NCBI RefSeq assembly: GCF_007992175.1 | Contig: NZ_BJZT01000005.1 | Location: forward strand, 186,001-250,000 | Reading direction: 5' to 3' | Origin: Methylobacterium haplocladii | GTDB taxonomy: Bacteria; Pseudomonadota; Alphaproteobacteria; Rhizobiales; Beijerinckiaceae | DNA: 64,000 nucleotides | In this document: one piece after another, positions 38,787-48,319 of the stretch | Position numbering within the stretch: position 1 is the stretch's first letter | Layout of the letters: every line of letters starts with the position of its first letter | Program-made: the position numbers and the translations under genes | Notes under the pieces: generated by a model | Database searches by the model: none | Told to the model about the DNA's origin: nothing | What the model saw: the letters and a program-made list of their open reading frames with translations, nothing else

Positions 38787-40022
38787 ATGAGTACACAAGA
38801 AAAGCTCGTCGTCGTCGGAAACGGCATGGCCTCGCTCCGCTTCCTGGAGCGGCTGACGGAGCGTGCGCCGGGCCGGTTCGACATCACCGTCGTCGGTGCC
38901 GAGCCGGTGGCCGCCTACAACCGGGTGCTGCTGTCCTCGCTGCTGGGCGGCGAGGTCGACGAGGCCGCCTGCGGCTTCCGCGGGCTCGACTGGTACGCCG
39001 AGCACGGCATCCGCCTGATCACCGGCGCGCCGGTCACCGCCATCGACCGGGCCAAGGCCACGGTCCATGTCGGAGACACCTTCGTCACCGGCTACGACCA
39101 CCTCGTGCTGGCAGTCGGCTCCCTGCCGATCCGCTTGCCGCTGCCCGGCGGCGACCTGCCCGGCGTCGTCACGTTTCGCGACTTCGCCGACGTCGCCGCC
39201 ATCCGCAAGGCGGCCGTCGAGCATGCCAGGGCCATCGTCATCGGTGGCGGCCTGCTCGGGCTCGAAGCCGCCGTCGGGCTCGCCCGGCTCGGCGTCGACA
39301 CCACCCTGCTCCACGTCATGGACCGGGTGATGGAGCGTCAGCTCGACCACAGCGCCGCCCGCCTCGTGAAGGCGGCGATGGAAGCACGCGGCGTCAGGAT
39401 GCTGCTCTCGGCCGACACCGCCTGCATCGAGGGCGAGACCCGCGTCGAGCGCCTGTGCCTCAAGGACGGCACCGTGCTCACCGCCGACCTCGTCGTGATG
39501 TCGGTGGGCATCAAGCCCTCGACCGCACTCGCCGCGGCCTGCGGCCTGGCGATCGGCCGCGGTATCAAGGTCGACGACCGCATGACGACCTCCGATCCGC
39601 GCATCTTCGCGCTCGGCGAATGCGCGGAGCATCGCGGCATGGCCTACGGCCTCGTCGAGCCCGCCTACGAGCAGGCCGAGGTGCTGAGCCGCTGCCTGCT
39701 CGGCGAGGACGCCGCCTATGCCGGCACCTTGCTGGCGACGAGCCTGAAGGTCTCGGGCCTGCCGGTGTTCTCCGCCGGCATCGTCGACACGCCGGACGGG
39801 GCCGAGGCGATCGTGCTGCACGATGCCGCCGCCGGCCTCTACCGCAAGCTGACGATCCAGGACGGCCGCCTCGCCGGCGCGGTCTTCGTCGGCGACATCT
39901 CCGAGCAGGCCCGGTGCAAGGAGCTCATCCGCACCGGCGCCGCACTCACTGCCGACGACCGGGACGACCTGATGTTCGGGACGCCCGCTCCATCCCCCGC
40001 CAAGACATCCCTCGCAGCGTGA
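38787..40022 (+). CDS. FAD/NAD(P)-dependent reductase, NirB N-terminal-like (nitrite reductase electron donor)
   Basis: The 411-residue protein matches only the N-terminal flavin part of NirB/NasB: VVVGNGMASLRFLERL, the PVAAYNRVLLSSLLGGE segment typical of NirB, the NAD-binding VIGGGLLGLEAAVGLARLG and GECAEHRGMAYGLVEPAYEQA. The siroheme and iron-sulfur half is missing and is replaced by the separate nirA gene 12 bp downstream. It probably passes electrons from NAD(P)H to NirA or to nitrate reductase. Start codon context: GGGAAG site at 7 bases. Confidence 0.85.
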   Translation: MSTQEKLVVVGNGMASLRFLERLTERAPGRFDITVVGAEPVAAYNRVLLSSLLGGEVDEAACGFRGLDWYAEHGIRLITGAPVTAIDRAKATVHVGDTFVTGYDHLVLAVGSLPIRLPLPGGDLPGVVTFRDFADVAAIRKAAVEHARAIVIGGGLLGLEAAVGLARLGVDTTLLHVMDRVMERQLDHSAARLVKAAMEARGVRMLLSADTACIEGETRVERLCLKDGTVLTADLVVMSVGIKPSTALAAACGLAIGRGIKVDDRMTTSDPRIFALGECAEHRGMAYGLVEPAYEQAEVLSRCLLGEDAAYAGTLLATSLKVSGLPVFSAGIVDTPDGAEAIVLHDAAAGLYRKLTIQDGRLAGAVFVGDISEQARCKELIRTGAALTADDRDDLMFGTPAPSPAKTSLAA

Positions 40023-40034
40023 AGGACGCAAGGA

Positions 40035-41840
40035 ATGGCTGACGACCTCGCCGCTCTGGACTTCGACGCCGAGCAGAAGCGCTACCTCGAAGGCTTCGCC
40101 TCGGGCATCGCCGCCGCCCGCATGACCGGCGGCCTCGCTCTGGGCGGCGCGGCCTCGGGGCCCCCGGCCGAGCCGACCGGGCCGGACGCGATCCATCTCA
40201 AGGCGCAGGACCGCACGATCAAGGACGGCGGCAAGCTCTGCGACCAGGAGAAGTGGAAGCGCGCCGAGAACCCGTTCGAGGGCCATAACCGCCTGATCGC
40301 CGAGGCCGCGACGGGCAAGGCGCCGAAGCCCGAGGACAATTTCCGCTGGCGCTACCACGGCCTGTTCTGGCTCGCGCCGAACAAGACCCACTACATGTGC
40401 CGGCTGCGCATCCCGAACGGCATCCTGCACCACTGGCAGTTCGCCGGCATCGCCGATCTCGCCGACGCTCACGGAAGCCCCTACGCCCATGTCACCACCC
40501 GCGCGAACCTGCAGGTCCGCGAGATCGCGCCCGAGCACGGCCAGCCCTTCCTCGACGGGTTGACCGATCTCGGACTGACGGCCCGCGGCTCGGGTGCCGA
40601 CAACATCCGCAACGTCACCGGCTCGCCCACCGCCGGCATCGACGCACAGGAGATCCTGGACACGCGCCCGCTCGCCAAGTCCTGGCACAACTGGATCCTG
40701 AACGACCGCTCGCTCTACGGCCTGCCCCGCAAGTTCAACGTCGCCTTCGATGGCGGCGGCGTCATGCCGGTGCTGGAGGAGACCAACGACATCGGCTTCC
40801 AGGCGATCGAGGTGCTCGAGGGCGCGGGCGTCGCAGCCGGCGTCTGGATGCGCCTCGTGCTCGGCGGCATCTCCGGCCACAAGGACCTCGCCCGCGACAC
40901 CGGCGTGGTGCTGAAGCCGGAGGAGTGCAACGCGGTGGCCGACGCGATCCTGCGCGTCTTCATCGAGCACGGCGACCGGACCAACCGCAACAAGAGCCGG
41001 ATGAAGTACGTCCTCGACGCCTGGGGCTTCGAGAAGTACCTCGCCGCCGTCGAGGAGAAGCTCGGGCGCAAGCTCGACCGGGTCGATCCGGCCCATGTCG
41101 CGCCGCGCAAGGTCACGAACCGCTTCGCCCATGTCGGCGTGCATGCCCAAGTCCAACAGGGCCTGAACTGGATCGGCGTCGTCCTGCCCGTCGGCAAGAT
41201 GACCACCGACCAGATGCGGGCGCTCGCCAAGATCTCGTCCGAGTGCGGCGACGGCCAGATCCGCATGACGGTCTGGCAGAACTTCATCTTCTCAGGGGTG
41301 CCGGACGCGAAGGTCGCCGAGGTCGAGAGCCGGGTCGTCGCGCTCGGCCTCACCACCGCGGCCTCCAGCATCCGCGCCGGCCTCGTCGCCTGCACGGGCA
41401 TGAACGGCTGCAAGTTCGCCGCCGCCGACACCAAGGGCGACGCGATGATCATCGCCGCCCACGTCGAGCAGGCCGTGCCGGCCCTCGACGTGCCGGTGAA
41501 CGTCCACCTCACCGGCTGCCACCATTCCTGCGCCCAGCACTACATCGGCGATATCGGCCTGATCGGGGCCAAGGTCCCCGTCGGCGAGGAGGGCGACACC
41601 GTCGAGGGCTACGACATCGTCGTCGGCGGCGGCTTCGCCGAGAATCCGAAGATCGGCACCGAGATCTGGAAGGCCGTGAAGGCCGCGGAGTGCCCGGGCC
41701 GCGTCGAGGCCCTGCTCAAGACCTACCTCGCCCTCCGCGACGGCAAGGACGAGAGCTTCCAGGCCTTCACGGCCCGCAAGGGGCCGGACGCCCTGCGCGA
41801 CGCCGCCGAAGAGCAGCCTGCGCTGAAGGCCGCGGCGTGA
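40035..41840 (+). CDS. nirA: Ferredoxin-type nitrite/sulfite reductase NirA
   Basis: NirA reduces nitrite to ammonium with siroheme and a [4Fe-4S] cluster. The 601-residue protein has two ferrodoxin-like repeats, including YAHVTTRANLQVREI and VGVHAQVQQGLNWIGVVLP. The cluster ligands follow the CX5C...CX3C pattern: Cys453 and Cys459 (ACTGMNGCKFA), Cys495 and Cys499 (TGCHHSCAQHYIGDIGL). The first ~70 residues form an extension often seen in this alphaproteobacterial group. The reductase upstream and cysG downstream fit this role. A sulfite reductase activity is a less likely alternative given the nitrate context. Confidence 0.93.
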   Translation: MADDLAALDFDAEQKRYLEGFASGIAAARMTGGLALGGAASGPPAEPTGPDAIHLKAQDRTIKDGGKLCDQEKWKRAENPFEGHNRLIAEAATGKAPKPEDNFRWRYHGLFWLAPNKTHYMCRLRIPNGILHHWQFAGIADLADAHGSPYAHVTTRANLQVREIAPEHGQPFLDGLTDLGLTARGSGADNIRNVTGSPTAGIDAQEILDTRPLAKSWHNWILNDRSLYGLPRKFNVAFDGGGVMPVLEETNDIGFQAIEVLEGAGVAAGVWMRLVLGGISGHKDLARDTGVVLKPEECNAVADAILRVFIEHGDRTNRNKSRMKYVLDAWGFEKYLAAVEEKLGRKLDRVDPAHVAPRKVTNRFAHVGVHAQVQQGLNWIGVVLPVGKMTTDQMRALAKISSECGDGQIRMTVWQNFIFSGVPDAKVAEVESRVVALGLTTAASSIRAGLVACTGMNGCKFAAADTKGDAMIIAAHVEQAVPALDVPVNVHLTGCHHSCAQHYIGDIGLIGAKVPVGEEGDTVEGYDIVVGGGFAENPKIGTEIWKAVKAAECPGRVEALLKTYLALRDGKDESFQAFTARKGPDALRDAAEEQPALKAAA

Positions 41841-41862
41841 TGGCTTCGGTCCAACACCCACC

Positions 41863-42004
41863 GTCATTCCGGGGCCGCGCAGCGGAACCCGGAATCCACG
41901 ACTGGACACATCCCGTCCGCACATCCTCGACGCGGCGCGCTGCCCAACGGAAGCCCGGAGCCCAGTGGTGGATTCCGGGTTCGCCTGCGGCGCCCCGGAA
42001 TGAC
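41863..42004. repeat. Interspersed palindromic repeat family B, copy 2
   Basis: About 142 bp with ends GTCATTCCGGGGC and GCCCCGGAATGAC and inner arms GGAACCCGGAATCCAC and GTGGATTCCGGGTT. It occupies most of the gap between nirA and the flavoprotein gene, and would form a strong hairpin in the transcript. Confidence 0.82.
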
Positions 42005-42075
42005 GGGGGAGGTGGGGGCATCGTAACCTCTAGGAATTCACTCTCTCATTTCACGGCCTGCGGCCGGAGCGCAGC

Positions 42076-43680
42076 ATGACCCAGCACGTTTCCCCGCCCC
42101 TCGTCCTGATCCCCGAGACCGCGCCGTTCAACGCGGACCAGCGCTCCTGGCTGTCGGGTTACTTCGCGGCGCTGCTCGGACCCGCGGTGGAGGGCGCCAC
42201 CGCCCTCGCGCCGGGGGAGGGGCCGGCAACCGGTCCGCGGCTGGCGGACAACGACGACGCCCCCTGGCACGACCCATCCATGCCGATCACCGACCGCATG
42301 GACATGGCCAAGGAGCGGCCCGAGCCCCAGAAGCTCATGGCGGCCATGGCCCAGCAGGATTGCGGGCAGTGCGGCTACAACTGCGCCGACTATGCCAACG
42401 CGATCTTCCTGAAGAAGGAGGAGCGCCTGAACCTCTGTCAGCCCGGCGGCAAGGAAACGCTCCGGATGCTGAAGAAGCTCGACGAGGAGTTCGGCGCCTC
42501 GGGCAGCGCGGTGCCCGCGAAGGCGGATGACGGCGATGCGCCGAAGGCGGCGGCTGATCTCGGCCCCCTCGGCTTCTGCCGCGAGAACCCGGTCGAAGCG
42601 CTGTTCCTGTCCCGCCGCCGCCTCAACGATCCGGGCGGCGAGAAGGAGACCTGGCACGTCGAGATCGACCTCACGGACACGCCGATCGAGTACGTCGTCG
42701 GCGACAGCCTCGGGCTGTTTCCCGCCAACGCCCCGGCTCTGGCCGACGCGGTCATCGCCGAACTCGGCGCGCGGCCCGAGCGCATGATCGGCGGCAAGAC
42801 CCTGCGCGACCGCCTGCTCACCGACTATTCCCTCGGCGCGGCCCCGGACGGGCTCTACCAGCTGCTCTCGCTGCTGACCTCGGGACCGGCCCGCAAAAAG
42901 GCGCAGGCGCTCTCGGCCGGCGAGGACCCGGACGGCGACGCTGCCTATCTCGACGTCCTCGGCGCACTCCACAAGTTCCCCGGCGCCCGCCCCGACGCCG
43001 AGGTCTTTCTGGAGTCCCTCGATGAGCTGCAGCCGCGGCTCTATTCGATCTCGTCGAGCCCGAAGGCCGATGTCGGCAAGGTTTCGCTGACCGTGGATGC
43101 GGTCCGCTACAACCATCGCTCGCGCCTGCGGCTCGGCGTCGCCTCCACCCATCTCGGAGAGCGCATCCCCGAGAAGACAAAAGTGAAAATCTACCTGCAG
43201 AAGGCGCACGGCTTCGCGCTGCCGGAGGATTTGTCGAAGGACGTGATCATGTGCGGGCCGGGCACCGGCATCGCGCCGTTCCGCGCTTTCCTGCGCGAGC
43301 GCGCCGCGACCCAGGCGCCGGGCCGCAACTGGCTGTTCTACGGCCACCAGCGGCAGGCCTCGGACTTCTTCTACAAGGACGAGCTCAACGCCCTGAAGGA
43401 CCAGAAGGTGCTCAACCGCCTCTCGCTCGCCTGGTCGCGCGACGGCAGCGAGAAGACCTACGTCCAGGACCGCATGCGCGAGAACGGCGCCGATCTCTGG
43501 AAGTGGTTCGAGGGCGGCGCGCACTTCTACGTCTGCGGCGATGCCAAGCGCATGGCCAAGGACGTCGAGCGCGCCATCATCGACGTCGCCGCCCAGCATG
43601 GCGGCAAGTCGCCGGACGAGGCGGTCGCCTATCTCGCGGGTCTGAAGAAGGCCGGGCGGTATCAGGCGGACGTGTACTGA
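42076..43680 (+). CDS. CysJ-like flavoprotein with an N-terminal Fe-S domain (electron donor to NasA/NirA)
   Basis: The 534-residue protein combines a short [4Fe-4S]-type domain (Cys96, Cys99, Cys103 and Cys121 in DCGQCGYNC and LNLCQPGG) with a CysJ/P450-reductase FAD-NADPH module. The FAD motif RLYSISSSPKA, the FAD-loop GVASTHLGERI, the NADPH motif CGPGTGIAPFRAFLRER and the C-terminal YFVCGDAKRM-like HFYVCGDAKRMAKDV are all present. The FMN domain of true CysJ is missing. It lies between nirA and nasA, so its likely job is to feed NADPH electrons to nitrate reductase. It is usually named sulfite reductase subunit alpha by homology. Confidence 0.85.
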   Translation: MTQHVSPPLVLIPETAPFNADQRSWLSGYFAALLGPAVEGATALAPGEGPATGPRLADNDDAPWHDPSMPITDRMDMAKERPEPQKLMAAMAQQDCGQCGYNCADYANAIFLKKEERLNLCQPGGKETLRMLKKLDEEFGASGSAVPAKADDGDAPKAAADLGPLGFCRENPVEALFLSRRRLNDPGGEKETWHVEIDLTDTPIEYVVGDSLGLFPANAPALADAVIAELGARPERMIGGKTLRDRLLTDYSLGAAPDGLYQLLSLLTSGPARKKAQALSAGEDPDGDAAYLDVLGALHKFPGARPDAEVFLESLDELQPRLYSISSSPKADVGKVSLTVDAVRYNHRSRLRLGVASTHLGERIPEKTKVKIYLQKAHGFALPEDLSKDVIMCGPGTGIAPFRAFLRERAATQAPGRNWLFYGHQRQASDFFYKDELNALKDQKVLNRLSLAWSRDGSEKTYVQDRMRENGADLWKWFEGGAHFYVCGDAKRMAKDVERAIIDVAAQHGGKSPDEAVAYLAGLKKAGRYQADVY

Positions 43681-43684
43681 CACA

Positions 43685-43824
43685 CGCGAAACCCTCCCCC
43701 CTCTGCGGGGGAGGGTGCCTGCGGAGCAGGCGGGAGAGGGGAGCGCCCTCTCCGGAACTGTCGCTCCCCTCTCCCGGCCCGCTTCGCGGGCCACCCTCTC
43801 CCGCGGAGGGAAGAGGGTTTCGCG
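43685..43824. repeat. Palindromic repeat with perfect 12-bp ends (family D-like)
   Basis: The 140-bp element fills the gap between the flavoprotein gene and nasA. Its ends, CGCGAAACCCTC and GAGGGTTTCGCG, are perfect inverted repeats, and inner arms such as GGGAGAGGGGAGCG pair with CGCTCCCCTCTCCC. Confidence 0.78.
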
Positions 43825-43880
43825 GGCAGCGCGGCCCGACTTTTGCTGCCTCAAACAAAAAACCCGCCGAGGCTCACGCC

Positions 43881-46559
43881 ATGACCGTGCCCGTGTCCGA
43901 CGCCACCGTAAAAACCACCTGCCCGTATTGCGGCGTGGGCTGCGGCGTGCTGGCCAGCCCGGACGGGCAGGGGGGGGCCGGGATCGCGGGCGACACGGAA
44001 CATCCGGCAAATTTCGGCCGTCTCTGCTCCAAGGGCTCGGCGCTCGGCGAGACGCTCGGGTTCGAGGACCGGCTGCTGCACCCGATCGTCGACGGGGCGC
44101 GCGTGACCTGGGAAGGCGCCCTCGGCGCCGTCGCCGGCGGCCTCAAGAGGATCGCGGAGCAGCATGGGCCGGATTCAGTCGCGTTCTACCTCTCAGGCCA
44201 GTTGCTGACGGAAGACTATTACGTCGCCAACAAGCTCGCGAAGGGTTTCCTGGGCACGCCCCATGTCGACACCAATTCGCGGCTCTGCATGTCGAGCGCG
44301 GTGGCCGCCCATCGCCGCGCCTTCGGCTCGGACACGGTGCCCGGCTGCTACGAGGATCTCGACGAGGCCGACCTGTTGGTGCTCGTCGGCTCGAACACCG
44401 CCTGGTGCCATCCGATCCTCTACCGCCGCATGGCCGACGCGAAGGCGAAGCGCGGCACCACGATCGTCACGATCGATCCCCGCCGCACCCAGACCGGCGA
44501 GGAGGCCGACCTGCATCTCGGGCTGAAGCCCGGCAGCGATACCGCCCTGTTCTCCGGTCTCCTCGTGCATCTGGCCGGGCAGGGCGCGGTCGACCGGGCC
44601 TACGTCGCCGAGCACACCGCCGGCTTCGATGCCGCGCTGGAACGCGCCCACACGATCGCCCCGACCATCGCCGCCACCGCCGCAGCGACGGGCCTGAGCG
44701 AGGCCGATATCGGCCGGTTCTTCGCGCTGTTCACCCGCACGCGCCGGGTCGTGACCTGCTTCAGCCAGGGCGTGAACCAGTCGGCCCAGGGCACCGACAA
44801 GGGCAACGCCATCATCAACTGCCACCTCGCGACGGGGCGGATCGGGCAGCCGGGCATGGGTCCGTTCTCGCTCACCGGCCAGCCCAACGCCATGGGCGGC
44901 CGCGAGGTCGGCGGCTTGGCCAACATGCTCGCCGCGCACATGCATTTCGACAACCACGAGGTCGACAAGGTCCGCCGCTTCTGGAACGCGCCGAACATCA
45001 TCACCGGCGAGGGCATGAAGGCGGTGGCGATGTTCGAGGCCATCGCCCGCGGCAAGATCAAGGCGCTCTGGGTGATGGGCACCAACCCCCTCGTGTCGAT
45101 GCCGCGCGCCGACGCGATCCGCGAGGCGATCGCCGGGCTCGACCTCTACGTCGTCTCCGAGGTGCTCGCCACGAGCGACACCGCCCGCGCGACGGCCAGA
45201 AAAACCGTGCTGCTGCCGGCGCTGGCCTGGGGCGAGAAGGACGGAACCGTCACCAATTCCGAGCGCCGCATCTCGCGCCAGCGCCGGTTCCTGAAGGCCC
45301 CCGGCGAGGCCCGGGCCGACTGGGCGATCATGAGCGACGTCGCCAAGCGCCTCGGGCACGGCCGATCCTTCGCCTACACCTCCGCCGCGCAGATCTTTCG
45401 CGAGCACGCCGCGCTCTCGGCCTTCGAGAACGAGGGCACCCGCGACTTCGACATCGGCGGCCTCGCCGACCTCAGCGACCGCGCCTACGACGCGGCGGCT
45501 CCGGTGCAATGGCCGCTGACGAAGCGCGGGCCGGATCCGCGAAAAGGCCGGGCGCGGATGTTCGCGGACGGGCGGTTCTACACCTTCGACAGACGGGCCC
45601 GCTTCGTCGCGGTGCAGCCGCCGGCCCTGGCCCGGCCAGCGACCGCGGAGCATCCGCTGATCCTCAACACCGGCCGGGTGCGCGACCACTGGCACACCAT
45701 GACGCGGACCGGAAAGAGCCAGCGCCTCTCGGCCCACCGCGCCGTGCCGTTCGTGGAAATCCATCCCGACGACGCCGCGTGCTACGGGCTGACCGAAGGC
45801 GGGTTCGCTCGGGTGACGACGGCGCATGCCGACGCGATCCTGGAAGTCGCGGTCAGCGACGGCGTGCGGCCGGGCAACATCTTCGCGCCGATGCACTGGA
45901 GCGACATGACCGCCTCGAACGGCCGCGTGGTGGCCCTCGTGCGCGGCGTTCCGGATCCCGTCTCCGGCCAACCCGAGTTGAAGGCGACGCCGGCCGCGGT
46001 CGAGCCCGTCGCCTATCGCTCCCGCGGCTACCTGCTGACCCGCTCGGCGCTGCCGGCCCCCACGGGCTGGTGGTGGACCCGCGCGACCGTCCAGGGCGGC
46101 TCCGGGCTGATCTTCGCCACCCAGGACGGTTCGCGAGAGGTGGCGCTCGCGCTGCGCGGCCTGTTTCCCGCGCACGAACTCGCCGAATATTCCGACCATG
46201 CGCGGGGCCTCTACCGGCTCGCGGCCTATCGCGAGGGCCGGCTCATGGCCTGCCTCGCCGTGGAGACCGGCGAGCGGCGCCCGGATTGGGAACTCGCCAA
46301 GCAGGTCTTCGCCGCGCCGGAGATCGAGGTGGCCGACCGGCGCAGCCTGCTCTCGGGCCGGACCCAGACGGCCTCGGTTGGGCCCGTGATCTGCGCCTGC
46401 CACGGCGTCGGCCTCGACGTCATCACCGCGACGATCGCCGCCGGCGCCGGCTCGGTCGAACAGGTCGGCGCGGCCTGCAAGGCCGGAACGAATTGCGGCT
46501 CGTGCATCCCAGAGATCCGCAAGCTGCTCGCCCCGGCGCTTGCGCGCGACGCCGCGTGA
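43881..46559 (+). CDS. nasA: Assimilatory nitrate reductase catalytic subunit
   Basis: NasA reduces nitrate to nitrite in the cytoplasm with a bis-MGD molybdenum cofactor. The 892-residue protein has an N-terminal [4Fe-4S] site (Cys14, Cys17, Cys21, Cys49 in CPYCGVGC and LCSKG), molybdopterin oxidoreductase motifs (LCMSSAVAAHRRAFG, GSNTAWCHPILYRR) and a molydopterin dinucleotide-binding domain near residue 590 (NTGRVRDHWHTMTRTGKS). A C-terminal BFD-type [2Fe-2S] domain (Cys838, Cys840, Cys872, Cys875) provides an extra electron entry point. No signal peptide. The electron donor is probably the flavoprotein encoded upstream. Confidence 0.95.
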   Translation: MTVPVSDATVKTTCPYCGVGCGVLASPDGQGGAGIAGDTEHPANFGRLCSKGSALGETLGFEDRLLHPIVDGARVTWEGALGAVAGGLKRIAEQHGPDSVAFYLSGQLLTEDYYVANKLAKGFLGTPHVDTNSRLCMSSAVAAHRRAFGSDTVPGCYEDLDEADLLVLVGSNTAWCHPILYRRMADAKAKRGTTIVTIDPRRTQTGEEADLHLGLKPGSDTALFSGLLVHLAGQGAVDRAYVAEHTAGFDAALERAHTIAPTIAATAAATGLSEADIGRFFALFTRTRRVVTCFSQGVNQSAQGTDKGNAIINCHLATGRIGQPGMGPFSLTGQPNAMGGREVGGLANMLAAHMHFDNHEVDKVRRFWNAPNIITGEGMKAVAMFEAIARGKIKALWVMGTNPLVSMPRADAIREAIAGLDLYVVSEVLATSDTARATARKTVLLPALAWGEKDGTVTNSERRISRQRRFLKAPGEARADWAIMSDVAKRLGHGRSFAYTSAAQIFREHAALSAFENEGTRDFDIGGLADLSDRAYDAAAPVQWPLTKRGPDPRKGRARMFADGRFYTFDRRARFVAVQPPALARPATAEHPLILNTGRVRDHWHTMTRTGKSQRLSAHRAVPFVEIHPDDAACYGLTEGGFARVTTAHADAILEVAVSDGVRPGNIFAPMHWSDMTASNGRVVALVRGVPDPVSGQPELKATPAAVEPVAYRSRGYLLTRSALPAPTGWWWTRATVQGGSGLIFATQDGSREVALALRGLFPAHELAEYSDHARGLYRLAAYREGRLMACLAVETGERRPDWELAKQVFAAPEIEVADRRSLLSGRTQTASVGPVICACHGVGLDVITATIAAGAGSVEQVGAACKAGTNCGSCIPEIRKLLAPALARDAA

Positions 46560-46595
46560 GGTCAGGTTTCGTCGCGAGATCTATCCAAGTCTCGC

Positions 46596-46705
46596 CCTCA
46601 CCCTGAGGTGCCCGCGCCAGCGGGCCTCGGAGGGTCTTCCAGAAGCCATGCGCGAACTGGAGGCCCTTCCAGGCCGCCGCTTCGCGCCGGTACCTCAGGG
46701 TGAGG
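46596..46705. repeat. Interspersed palindromic repeat family C, copy 2
   Basis: The inverted repeat has ends CCTCACCCTGAGGTGC and GTACCTCAGGGTGAGG, with inner arms GCCTCGGAGGGTCTTCCAGA and GGCCCTTCCAGGC. It is related to 17663-17770 and lies in the nasA-cysG gap. Confidence 0.75.
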
Positions 46706-46765
46706 GCGAGAAGGGGATAGACCGAATTCGTTCGACCGCCGGAACTCGATCGTGTGTCACAGGCC

Positions 46766-48223
46766 ATGAGCACGCCCCGCCAACCCCGCGAAACCCGCTC
46801 CGCCGGCCTCGAGCCGCTGGCGGTGCTGCCCGTGTTCGTGCCGCTGCAGGGCAAGCGCGCGGTGCTCGCCGGCTCGAACGGCGGCGCGCCCTGGAAGGTG
46901 AAGCTCCTCGCCGCCGCCGGGGCCAACGTCGACGTCTACGCCCCCGAGCCGAGCGAGGAACTGCTCGCCGTGCCGGGCGACATCGCCGCCGGCTCCGTCA
47001 CCCTGCATCACCGCGAATGGACGCCGGCCGACCTGACGGGTGCCGCCTTCGCCATCGGCGCAATGGAGGACGAGGACGACTGCGTCCGTTTCGTCTCCGA
47101 GGCGCGAAAGGCAGGGGCCATCGTCAACGCCGTCGACCGGCCGCATCTCTGCGACGTGAAGTTCGGCGCCATCGTCAACCGTTCGCCCCTGGTGGTGGGC
47201 ATCTCGACCGAGGGCGCCGCCCCCGTCTTCGGCCAGACCGTGCGCGCCCGCATCGAGGCGATGCTGCCGCGCGGGTTCGCCCGCTGGGTCGGCGCGGCGC
47301 GCGACTGGCGCGAGGCCGTGACCGGCCGCTTCCACGGCTTCTCCGAGCGCCGCGGCTTCTGGGAGCGCTTTACGGACCGTGCTTTCGCGGAGCCGGATCG
47401 GGCACCGACCGAGAGAGACCTCGAAGAACTTCTCGGACAGGCCGAGGCGGCACCGAAGGGCGGCGCGGTGACCCTCGTCGGCGCCGGGCCGGGCGACGCC
47501 GAGCTGCTGACCCTCAAGGCGCTCCGGGCGCTGCGCAACGCCGACGTCATCCTCTACGACGACCTCGTCGCCCCCGAGATCCTCGACTACGCGCGCCGCG
47601 AGGCCCGGACCATGCTGGTGGGCAAGACCGGGCACGGCCCGTCCTGCCGCCAGGACGACATCAACGCGCTGATGGTCTCGCTCGCCAAGTCCGGCAAGCA
47701 GGTGGTGCGGCTGAAATCCGGCGACCCGCTCGTCTTCGGCCGGGCCGGCGAGGAGATCGAGGCCTGCCGGCTCGCCGGGATCCCCTGCGCCGTGGTTCCC
47801 GGCGTCACCGCAGCGCAAGGCGCGGCCGCCTCGCTCGGCGTCTCGCTGACCCACCGCGACGCGGCGCGGCGCCTGCAATACGTCACCGGCCACGACCGCC
47901 GCGGGGCGTTGCCGGAGGACCTGAACTGGGGCGCGCTCGCCGATCCGAGCGTCACCACCGTGGTCTATATGCCCAAGCGCACCCTCGGCGTGCTGCTGGA
48001 GCGCGCCATCGCCGAAGGGCTCGCACCGGCGACGCCCGCACTCGTGGTGTTCAACGCGACCCGGCCCGAACAGGCCACCGTCACCGGCACGGCGTCGGAT
48101 CTCGCCGCACGGATCGAGGCGGCCGGGCTCGAAGGACCGGCGATCCTGATGGTGGGCGAGGCCCTCGGGCGCCGCGAGGCCGGGGTGAGCGTCGAGAGCG
48201 GGCAGGACCGGCTGGCGATCTGA
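46766..48223 (+). CDS. cysG: Siroheme synthase
   Basis: CysG makes siroheme from uroporphyrinogen III, the cofactor NirA needs. The 485-residue protein has an N-terminal precorrin-2 dehydrogenase/ferrochelatase half (AVLAGSNGGAPWKVKLLAAAGANVDVYA, VNAVDRPHLCDVKFGAIVNR) and a C-terminal uroporphyrinogen-III methyltransferase half (VTLVGAGPGDAELLTLKALRAL, LKSGDPLVFGRAGEE, VPGVTAAQGAAASLGVSLTHRD). In the N-terminal half, the usual GGG of the NAD site reads AGSNGG. A GTG at 46754 is an alternative start. Its place at the end of the nitrate cluster fits siroheme supply. Confidence 0.94.
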   Translation: MSTPRQPRETRSAGLEPLAVLPVFVPLQGKRAVLAGSNGGAPWKVKLLAAAGANVDVYAPEPSEELLAVPGDIAAGSVTLHHREWTPADLTGAAFAIGAMEDEDDCVRFVSEARKAGAIVNAVDRPHLCDVKFGAIVNRSPLVVGISTEGAAPVFGQTVRARIEAMLPRGFARWVGAARDWREAVTGRFHGFSERRGFWERFTDRAFAEPDRAPTERDLEELLGQAEAAPKGGAVTLVGAGPGDAELLTLKALRALRNADVILYDDLVAPEILDYARREARTMLVGKTGHGPSCRQDDINALMVSLAKSGKQVVRLKSGDPLVFGRAGEEIEACRLAGIPCAVVPGVTAAQGAAASLGVSLTHRDAARRLQYVTGHDRRGALPEDLNWGALADPSVTTVVYMPKRTLGVLLERAIAEGLAPATPALVVFNATRPEQATVTGTASDLAARIEAAGLEGPAILMVGEALGRREAGVSVESGQDRLAI

Positions 48224-48319
48224 GCTCGTCCAGGCGAGGGGGCGACCGGACGCATGGGGCAGGCCTTGGCGTCCCGGCGCCGCGCCGGGTAGAGGTGCGT
48301 CCCCGCATCCGGACCCGCC

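Noticed and set aside
38733..41156. Minus-strand open frame of 807 codons opposite the NirB-like gene and nirA
   Set aside because: It is antisense to two genes with intact cofactor motifs; composition is that of a shadow frame.
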